From Chrysomallon squamiferum (Eukaryota; Mollusca; Gastropoda; Neomphalida; Peltospiridae), in contig CM022665.1 of assembly GCA_012295275.1 (NCBI GenBank), positions 36,494,933-36,533,932 of the forward strand: 39,000 bases of DNA, in the 5' to 3' direction. Below, one piece after another: positions 31,895 through 39,000 of the stretch. The position numbers and the translations under genes are program-made. The notes beneath the pieces are model-generated. The model worked only from the letters and a program-made list of their open reading frames with translations, was not told the origin of the DNA and made no database searches. Position 1 is the first letter of the stretch; each line of letters starts with the position of its first letter.

Positions 31895-33399
31895 AGTAGT
31901 AAAAACAAATTAAAAATAAAACAAAACAAAATAAAAACGAATGTTGATACTTTTAGTGTTATAATGAAACTCAGGAGCTCTTGGCAGCTATATTCAACAC
32001 AGTTGTTCAGTCCGCCCTTGAACCATCTAAAACAACACCACGATATTAACTATACTTAAAAGATTAACAAATGCAGCAAGAACATGAGCAGCAGCAGTAA
32101 CAACAACAACCATTTATTTTTATTTTGTTTGTTTGTTTGTTTGTGTGTTTGTTCATTTACTATTACTACTATCAAAATATAGCTTAACAGATATCCTATT
32201 TGATTCGGGAAGAAATTTCGAAGAAAACAAATATATAAAAAAAATCAATAATGTATTTATTGATATTATTATTATTATTATTATTATTAAAACATATATA
32301 TGAACTCGAAGGCTTATAGCTATCTATATGTTTGTATATTATGCTATACACTGACTAATAATCAATAAAGAGGTCGATTACATACATATCATAGTTATTT
32401 TGGTATATAACGTTATTAATTAATTTATACATTTATACTGTAGAGAATTAAAATCTAGGTTAGAAATATTATTAACTATTATTACATAGGCAAACAGTAT
32501 TAATAATTATTTGTTTTAGCTTTCGAGGTCAAGTGAAGTCGGTGATAATCCAAAACTATTTATTTCCGGGATTCATCGACAGCATATGACAACGCATTTC
32601 TCATATAAATATCGGCTGAATTTTACTTGTATTTGTTTATTACAATTGTCAGTTTAAATCGGATGTTTTCTGTTGAAAACGTTATATCTAAAACACTGAC
32701 AAAGTTTACTAGAGCTTTTTTTATGACAAAATGAAGTCTCGACTCTCTACCGCGAGAAATTTATTGTCGCGTGTCAATGTTGCCTGCGATGCTATTTTTA
32801 GATCACACGCGATTGACCTTATTTCTAAACTTGCTTGCTTTTGTTACAGCTGAATTTTGTCTGTAAACTGGATGAAATTATAACATTGACTTTTTTTTTT
32901 ATCTATGTAAATATAATCGATTTCTTAAATTAATAAAATAAAATAAAAATATTTTAATGTATACACGAGTATCTTCGCATAAAATTAAATGTACTTTCCC
33001 CTGATTTTTCATACATATCCGTTTGAGAATTCTGGGATATTCTGCCCACCATTTGCAAAATATTTGATAAGACATTAATAAGCAATGTGTTACCATTACT
33101 AAGCAATGTCACAGCTAAGTCGGTAAGGCATTTCAGATTATTTTGACTGAAGCCTAGCCAAAATAAGAATGACAAAAAATGTCAGAAAAATCGTCGTGAT
33201 TTGCTTATCTGTATGACTAACTATTATTTATACTCACGTCAAAAATCTCGATTAGGCTTTCTCTACACTTTCATTTAATGAAGTATAATAACTTTCAGAA
33301 TATAATGTACTTGATTTTATATATTACTTTACGTTAGCAAGAACGATTTGATTTTAGCATTATATTATTATTTTTATTATTATTATTTGATGATGGATC

Positions 33400-33458
<59 letters not shown>

Positions 33459-33693
33459 TATATCATTCTTGTCTGCCAATGTGGATGAGAGGTGCATTGT
33501 TATTATTTGGTGTTTATCATATATAAAAAAAAAAAAAAAATAAAAGATGTCTTATCATTTCTTCATTTTTTTTTTTTTTTAAATTTAAATTTTTAATTTT
33601 TAATTTAATTTTATTTATTATTATTATTATTATTTTTCTTTATTTTTATTATTATTATTTTTTTTTTTTTGTTGTTGTTGTTGTTGTTGTTGT
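33400..33693. repeat. Cluster of ATT, TA, A, T and GTT runs
   Basis: (ATT)n about 33403-33442, (TA)n 33443-33462, poly(A) 33525-33541, a T-rich stretch, and (GTT)n 33671-33693. Confidence 0.9.
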
Positions 33694-33930
33694 TCACGTC
33701 CAACTGCCAAAATATTCAAAGCTGATTATTTCTGGGAAATCAGTTAAATGAAATATTAGTGGCTAATCTTGTTACCAAACCTTTTATTTTTGTAAATAAT
33801 ATAGTTTGTGAAACAGAAAGAATGAAAGAAATATATATACATGAGGGGGAAAAAGAACTAAAATCAAGCTGGCAAGCATTCTGTTTTTTTTGTTTTTTTA
33901 ATTATTTTGCGAGACTGTCCACTAAATCCA

Positions 33931-34111
33931 GTAAGTATGACGTCATAACCTCGATGCTGTTTATGCATCTTAACACTAATCAAATGGTAATAGTAAACAA
34001 GAACTAAAAACTGAAAAAGATTTAAAAACATTTTCTTAGTAATTAATTCATTAATATTTATTTAACAGTTATTTGTTTTGAAGCACTAATCATTTGTTTA
34101 CTAGTTTTCAG
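33931..34111 (+). other. Candidate 5' UTR intron of LRIF1-like copy B
   Basis: Donor ATCCA|GTAAGT at 33931 and acceptor TTTACTAGTTTTCAG ending at 34111 would remove 181 nt just before the coding exon. A CRE octamer TGACGTCA lies at 33938-33945, overlapping the start of this intron. Inferred from splice consensus. Confidence 0.4.
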
Positions 34112-34154
34112 ATTTCCCGTTTTATGGGAACGTCAAACGACCAGCTGAAAAAAA

Positions 34155-37100
34155 ATGAATTTTAAAAACCGTGTCATTAAATCAGCGAGGACAAAAACCT
34201 GCAAGAGTCAGAGTGAAATGAAAAAAACAAAGAAAATCTCATTACTTACTAATTCAGTTGTTACTTCCAAAAACGTGCCAAATCCTGCTGTGCCAGCTTT
34301 CAACAGCATGTCATCATTACCTTCCACTTCTTATTCAGCAAACGTCAAAGTGTGCACCAATAATTTGATACCTGTTTTTGCTATAAAGAACGAGCCCTCT
34401 GTTCCAGAACAAAATCGCCTTACCTTCAGTTTACCTGTATCTTCAGCAAAGCGAAAACGCTCAGAAGCACCACCTGGTTACACCGGGTCCTCAGCACCTG
34501 TTTTTATGTCTTTAGTAGGATCACAGAATTACATTAGCCCTACATTTCAGACAACTTCAGCTGAACATGCACCGTCTACGAAAGGTTTACCAAATTACAT
34601 TCACTTACCTTTATCAACCGTAGAAACAAAAAACGTGTTTTCGGCACGACCACCGTGTTATGTCAGTTGTCCATCATCATCAACCAGTTCGATAAATAAT
34701 ACTTTTAATATGGATCATTCTTCATCTACCAAGTCAGTTATTATTATGACATCAAGTAATGCTGCTGAATCGATGCAAAACATTAATAATTCATTTCATA
34801 GTGGTCAGATGCAAAGCAATAATATACTTGAAAATATTATAAAATACGACCAAAAGAGTGGTATCGTGGAATCACCATGTGAAGTCACTAACATAGGAAG
34901 GGTCATCCAGACATGTGTTGCAGAGCAAGGGAATGTGGTGCAAGTCGTGTATCCACTAGTCAAGCTATCTCCTTCCTCACTTCCAACCAGTGAAAAAAGG
35001 CAACAGAAGCTTTTGTTACCAAAAGAAGATCTGAAACAAAACATTAGGAGACCAGTGCCCATCTCTGGCAAAAAAGTCAGTTCAACAGTATATCCTACAA
35101 TATATCCAAAATTTACAGCGCCATCTGCTACATCGACACAGCGGCCAACAATTATAAATACAAATGTTTGGCCAACTGCTACTTTTCAACACTCACAAAA
35201 AAATCCTCGATCTACGATTACGCCTACTTTTCAAATCCCTCGATCTATTGCCACTGGTATTCAATCACAAACAAATGATATAACAAAGAAGAATGAAAAC
35301 CAAACATTTTTAGCCATCCTGCCTTCATCTCTTAGAATGATTGGTTCATATTCCAGTACAGCACAAAATCATGTAGTAAATCCATCCGAAAATATGTTGG
35401 ATTCGACTGCAGCAAGCAGAGCTGCCAGCAGCAGTACTGACAACAAAAGTCCTCTGAAACTTAAAATCGAATCAGTCTATTCCCTTGCGGATCAGCCAGA
35501 GAATGCCAAACAAAACTACGCTGTAGAACACGAAAAATATTCCTCTGAAAATAAAGAATTGTCAGTTTGTGAGAAACCAAATACCAAATCTGTAGTCATT
35601 CCTCCTAACTTGGTCATGTCCAAACCAGATAACGAACCTTTTAAATCTTTTTTTCATCAGAAATCTGAAAATTGTTCTGTTATTGCTTCTGCTGTCAGTT
35701 TCGCAGCGTCCAATACTAATGATGTTACCATTCAACGTAGTAAGAATATGATAAACACGGGATTGATCAATATCCACAAAACAGATTCTAACCCATCATT
35801 TGTTGAACGATATCATTGTTGTTCAGTATTTGGAACTCAAATCTCCATCCCGGCATCAAACAGTACATTTGTTACCTTGAGCTCGCCAAGCACTGCTGTT
35901 ATTAATGCGGAAAACAGCTGTGCTGTATATTCAAGTCACTGTACTTCAGTAGTAAGAAGTGATGTCTCCATCCCGGCATCAAACAGTACATTTGTTACCT
36001 TGACCTCGCCAAGCACTGCTGTTATTAATACTGGAAACAGCTCTGCTGTACATTCACGTCTTCAAAAGACTCATTATGGTTCTGTGGTTAGAACTGATGT
36101 CTCCATCCCGGCATCAAACAGTACATTTGTTACCTTGAACTCGCCAAGCACTGCTGTTATTAATACTGGAAACAGCTCTGCTGTACATTCACGTCTTCAA
36201 AAGACTCATTATGGTTCTGTGGTTAGAACTGATGTCTCCATCCCGGCATCAAACAGTACATTTATTACCTTGAGCTCGCCAAGCACTGCTGTTATTAATA
36301 CGGGAAATAGCTATGCTGTACATTCATGTCTTCAAAAGACTCATTATGGTTCTGTGGTTAGAACTGATGTCTCCATCCCGGCATCAAACAGTACATTTGT
36401 TACCTTGAACTCGCCAAGCACTGCTGTTATTAATACGGGAAACAGCTATGCTTTATATTCAAATCATTGTACTTCGGTAGTAAGAAGTGATGTCTCCATC
36501 CCGGCATCAAACAGTACACTTGTTACCTTGAGCTCGCCAAGACTTGCTGTTATTAATGCGGGAAACAGCTGTGCTGTACATTCACGTCATTGTACTTCAG
36601 TAGTAAGAAGTGATATCTCCATCCCGGCATCAATCAGTACACTTGTTACCTTGACCTCGCCAAGCACTGCTGTACATTCAAGTCTTCAAAAGGCTCATAG
36701 TGATTCAGTTGAAGCAAATGTTGGGATCCTGGAAACAAATTCTGAAAAGATTGATTGTAGTAAACAAGCTGCAACTAATATATCCATCCATACAAAAGTC
36801 GCGAATACTACTAAATGTGATAAAAATGTATCTCTTATGTCGCCCTCTGTTAAAAATGTGCGAAATATCAGTATAACCAAATTTTTTGACCCTTGCTATG
36901 TTGTTTTGGAGAAACTTTCTGAAAAACAGATATCGTATTTAACATCGGCCGCAAATAAAAAGCGAACAAAAAAGACAGTTAGGTCGAAAAAGATGAAAAA
37001 GTCAAAAGTATCCAGCGGAGATGCTGGTAACTTTCTAGAAAAAGAGTGCTCAGCTTACTGTCGAAAGCGTACACTGGCGTGTCTTTGCCGCTTAGACAAA

Positions 37101-38780
37101 TTGAAATGTCACCATGTGAAACGTTATGAAAACAGAAACGCAAAACAAAACAACGAAGCCAGTGAAATTAGTCTGTCCAGTAAACAATCAGAAATGTCGG
37201 GCATACCTCGTGTTTTGGATGTCGTGCACTCCAATAAGGTTGCCGGTAACAAACAACCATCTTACGAGGAAATGAAAAATTCTGAAAAAAATGATAAAAG
37301 GCGGCTGCGATTCGTTTTTAAGAACAAAACATTCTATCTAGTTCCATTGTCGAAAAATGTTTCATATAGGCTGAAAGCTAAAGGCCGTGCTAAAAATGCT
37401 CTGTTAAAATCTGCTGGTAAAATCACGCCTTCGGGAACTTCAGTTTCGAAATCAGGAACAAAAGCTGAACCAGTCCAGCAAACGGATTCACTGCCAGCTT
37501 GTAATTTAAAGGAAGACAGTCATGCATCTGTGAAAGAGAATGAACAAAATCCACCCTCTGACCAGACAAAAATGCATATAGTGATAAAAAGTAATACATC
37601 CAATTTGATTTTAAATGATCGACAAACAAAGCTGATGGAGAAAAAGGAATCGCTTGAGCTTCCAAATGTCCCGGAAAACACTGACGAAGGTTTGTCATCA
37701 GATTCCGCACGTGCGTCAAGCGGTTTATCGCGGAAAAAAGAACAAACCAAACGTACGAGATCAGATCCCGAACTTGCATCAAAAGGTTTATCGCAGAAAC
37801 AAGTACAGGTAACCAAACGTACGAGATCAGATTCCGCAATTGCATCAAAAGGCTTATCGCAGAATCAAGTACGGGTAACCAGACGTACGAGGTCAGATTC
37901 CGCAATTGCATCAAAAGGTTTATCGCAGAAACAAGTACGGGTAACCAAACGTACGAGGTCAGACTCCGCACTTGCGTCAAAAGGTTTATCGCAGAAACAA
38001 GTACGGGTAACCAAACGTACGAGATCAGATTCCGCACATGCGTCAAAAGGTTTATCGCAGAAACAAGTACGGGTAACCAAACGTACGAGATCAGATTCCG
38101 CACATGCGTCAAAAGGTTTATCGCAGAAACAAGTACGGGCAACCAAACGTACGAGATCAGATTCCGCACATGCGTCAAGCGGGATATCGCAGAAACAAGT
38201 ACGTGCAACCAAACGTACGAGATCAGATTCCGCAAGCACGTCAAGCGGTTTATCGCAGAAACAAGTACGTACGAGATTAGTTGCGACTAGTAGTAAAAAA
38301 GAAACGAGAAAAACTAAAGAAAGGAAAACAAAATCGTGGAAACTGTCAAAGCCTTACGAAAAATGTTGCTATCGAGATGACTCCCCGAGATATAATAAAA
38401 CATGCAAAGATAAAAAGAATTCCACGAAGTACTGCCTTCATAGTTCAACATTAAAACGTTCCTCGTCATCTTTACCTGCAGATGCAGAATCCATGCAACA
38501 TTCCGTCGACAAACCAATATTAAAACAAACTCCAGCATCATTAAAAGACACTCAAAGATTAACTCATGATACATGTGACAAAAATAGAATTGAAACAGAG
38601 AATCCAAGCTCGACAGTTCAGCACTTGCCGTCGAAACTTCTCAGAACAGTTGATGATGTCTCTATGGAACCCAGTGAAATCAGGATTCGACGACTGAAAG
38701 AACTATTACGTGAAAAAGAAAGAATGCTGGAAGATCTTAAAAGAAAGAAATGTATTTTGTCTTCATTTTCAAATTGTTAA
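34155..38780 (+). CDS. LRIF1-like chromatin factor, copy B, 1541 aa
   Basis: A single open exon; an in-frame TGA at 34146 precedes the ATG. It shares with copy A, in the same order: LKIESVYSLA (about 435), DPCYVVLEKLSEKQI (about 911), the Cys/His block Cys965, Cys969, Cys978, Cys985, His987 with FLE before it, KNKTFYLVPLSKNV (about 1058), SWKLSKPYE and the C-terminal coiled coil RIRRLKELLREKERMLEDLK (1510-1529). A PLVKL word at 267-271 fits the PxVxL pattern used to bind HP1 chromoshadow domains. Two repeat blocks are unique to this copy: seven 41/45-residue units from Ser564 and eight 22-residue basic units from Lys1199. A nuclear chromatin role is inferred from LRIF1. It is much longer than vertebrate LRIF1 (about 770 residues) because of the repeats and disordered regions. 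Confidence 0.6.
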   Translation: MNFKNRVIKSARTKTCKSQSEMKKTKKISLLTNSVVTSKNVPNPAVPAFNSMSSLPSTSYSANVKVCTNNLIPVFAIKNEPSVPEQNRLTFSLPVSSAKRKRSEAPPGYTGSSAPVFMSLVGSQNYISPTFQTTSAEHAPSTKGLPNYIHLPLSTVETKNVFSARPPCYVSCPSSSTSSINNTFNMDHSSSTKSVIIMTSSNAAESMQNINNSFHSGQMQSNNILENIIKYDQKSGIVESPCEVTNIGRVIQTCVAEQGNVVQVVYPLVKLSPSSLPTSEKRQQKLLLPKEDLKQNIRRPVPISGKKVSSTVYPTIYPKFTAPSATSTQRPTIINTNVWPTATFQHSQKNPRSTITPTFQIPRSIATGIQSQTNDITKKNENQTFLAILPSSLRMIGSYSSTAQNHVVNPSENMLDSTAASRAASSSTDNKSPLKLKIESVYSLADQPENAKQNYAVEHEKYSSENKELSVCEKPNTKSVVIPPNLVMSKPDNEPFKSFFHQKSENCSVIASAVSFAASNTNDVTIQRSKNMINTGLINIHKTDSNPSFVERYHCCSVFGTQISIPASNSTFVTLSSPSTAVINAENSCAVYSSHCTSVVRSDVSIPASNSTFVTLTSPSTAVINTGNSSAVHSRLQKTHYGSVVRTDVSIPASNSTFVTLNSPSTAVINTGNSSAVHSRLQKTHYGSVVRTDVSIPASNSTFITLSSPSTAVINTGNSYAVHSCLQKTHYGSVVRTDVSIPASNSTFVTLNSPSTAVINTGNSYALYSNHCTSVVRSDVSIPASNSTLVTLSSPRLAVINAGNSCAVHSRHCTSVVRSDISIPASISTLVTLTSPSTAVHSSLQKAHSDSVEANVGILETNSEKIDCSKQAATNISIHTKVANTTKCDKNVSLMSPSVKNVRNISITKFFDPCYVVLEKLSEKQISYLTSAANKKRTKKTVRSKKMKKSKVSSGDAGNFLEKECSAYCRKRTLACLCRLDKLKCHHVKRYENRNAKQNNEASEISLSSKQSEMSGIPRVLDVVHSNKVAGNKQPSYEEMKNSEKNDKRRLRFVFKNKTFYLVPLSKNVSYRLKAKGRAKNALLKSAGKITPSGTSVSKSGTKAEPVQQTDSLPACNLKEDSHASVKENEQNPPSDQTKMHIVIKSNTSNLILNDRQTKLMEKKESLELPNVPENTDEGLSSDSARASSGLSRKKEQTKRTRSDPELASKGLSQKQVQVTKRTRSDSAIASKGLSQNQVRVTRRTRSDSAIASKGLSQKQVRVTKRTRSDSALASKGLSQKQVRVTKRTRSDSAHASKGLSQKQVRVTKRTRSDSAHASKGLSQKQVRATKRTRSDSAHASSGISQKQVRATKRTRSDSASTSSGLSQKQVRTRLVATSSKKETRKTKERKTKSWKLSKPYEKCCYRDDSPRYNKTCKDKKNSTKYCLHSSTLKRSSSSLPADAESMQHSVDKPILKQTPASLKDTQRLTHDTCDKNRIETENPSSTVQHLPSKLLRTVDDVSMEPSEIRIRRLKELLREKERMLEDLKRKKCILSSFSNC
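35844..36700 (+). repeat. Seven-copy coding tandem repeat, 123/135 bp
   Basis: Units start (codon Ser of SIPASNSTFVTL) at 35844, 35967, 36102, 36237, 36372, 36495 and 36618. Spacings are 123, 135, 135, 135, 123 and 123 bp, so two unit types differ by four residues (HCTSVVRSD versus LQKTHYGSVVRTD variants). The core is SIPASNSTFVTLxSPSTAVI. The last unit is truncated. Confidence 0.95.
37749..38276 (+). repeat. Eight-copy 66-bp coding tandem repeat
   Basis: Units of 22 residues, consensus KRTRSDSAxASKGLSQKQVR plus VT, begin at 37749 and every 66 bp to 38211. A diverged partial unit precedes at about 37699-37748. The repeat is strongly basic with RTRSDS serine sites and near-identical DNA, implying recent expansion. 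Confidence 0.95.
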
Positions 38781-38784
38781 TAAA
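38779..38784 (+). terminator. Poly(A) signal overlapping the stop codon of copy B
   Basis: The stop TAA (38778-38780) and AATAAA (38779-38784) share two bases. If used, the 3' UTR would be only about 15-35 nt. Confidence 0.55.
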
Positions 38785-39000
38785 AAGTCCTAATGCATTT
38801 CGTGATTTTGTTGTTGTTTTTATCCAAGAGAGTAACCTATAAAATATGACAGTAGTATAACATTTCTGTGAAAAACCGCCATATAATTTGAATTTTCAAA
38901 ATACTACGAGAGCATTATGCGTTTTCTTTATTATGGTTTATTCAGTTATGTTGAAGGTGATCGTTGTTTTAAAGTAACGTTTATTAAACTGTTAATTTCT
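38785..39000. other. Downstream flank
   Basis: AT-rich sequence after copy B with no gene signal seen before the window ends. Confidence 0.5.

Larger units (their letters stand above)
29461..33930. other. Long spacer upstream of LRIF1-like copy B
   Basis: No supported gene on either strand. Contents include poly(T) at about 30779-30816, a poly(A) run near 31437-31455, a CTA/TAG inverted microsatellite (31843-31894), ATT, TA and GTT runs at 33360-33693, and AT-rich filler. The short open frames show no similarity that I recognise. Confidence 0.55.

Noticed and set aside
32899-33175. Two overlapping 65-73 residue - strand frames
   Set aside because: No family similarity, no splice or promoter context, and AT-rich composition.
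37423-38244. Long antisense open frames opposite the 66-bp repeat
   Set aside because: They are the reverse reading of a repeat whose unit length is a multiple of three, so an open antisense frame repeats automatically. No start context or family similarity.

Overview
The window is AT-rich, microsatellite-laden nuclear DNA from an animal. Genes are split by GT-AG introns, AATAAA signals follow stops, and DNA-transposon debris of animal type (mariner, pogo/Tigger, Mutator-like) lies in introns and spacers. The simple-repeat load and the gene families fit an aquatic invertebrate, perhaps a mollusc, but nothing here fixes the species.

Layout. 1-3.8 kb: an intronless + strand gene (1577-3292) for a protein with two Neuralized homology repeats (NHR) and no RING. 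It has a mariner-type MITE and a partly duplicated leader upstream, and the locus lies between two 25-bp inverted repeats that both end in TTAA. 5.4-14.35 kb: a ten-coding-exon gene on the - strand for a complete 471-residue FLVCR/SLC49-family transporter (choline/heme exporter family). I assembled it exon by exon with consensus splice sites and matching phases. Its introns hold a 338-bp pogo-like MITE, a 729-bp decayed Tigger-type element with a transposase remnant, a third Tigger-like end, a 36-bp minisatellite and a (GA)51 tract next to a splice donor. 14.4-19.2 kb: mostly non-coding, with one possible small TATA-driven two-exon transcript near 16.1 kb.

19.26-26.8 kb and 33.9-38.8 kb: two divergently oriented paralogues. 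The - strand gene encodes 956 residues, with a short start exon at 24128-24182 and a large exon at 19262-22115. Its likely promoter near 26.75 kb has ZNF143- and YY1-like motifs. The + strand gene is one 1541-residue open exon. Both end in the same basic coiled coil, which matches what I remember of vertebrate LRIF1/HBiX1 (partner of SMCHD1 and HP1). They also share at least four further colinear blocks, including a C-X3-C-X8-C-X6-C-X-H motif that may bind zinc. The + copy alone has gained a 7-copy 41/45-residue repeat and an 8-copy 22-residue basic repeat.

Between the paralogues, at 28.2-29.5 kb, sits a 688-bp Mutator-like remnant with 30-bp inverted termini and the tail of a transposase. 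It is preceded by a 185-bp tandem duplication. Several perfect CRE/ATF octamers (TGACGTCA) also fall in the 18-34 kb interval.

The most novel part is the LRIF1-like pair: an inverted, diverged duplication of a chromatin-silencing factor family, with an invertebrate Cys/His motif and two lineage-specific repeat expansions in one copy.
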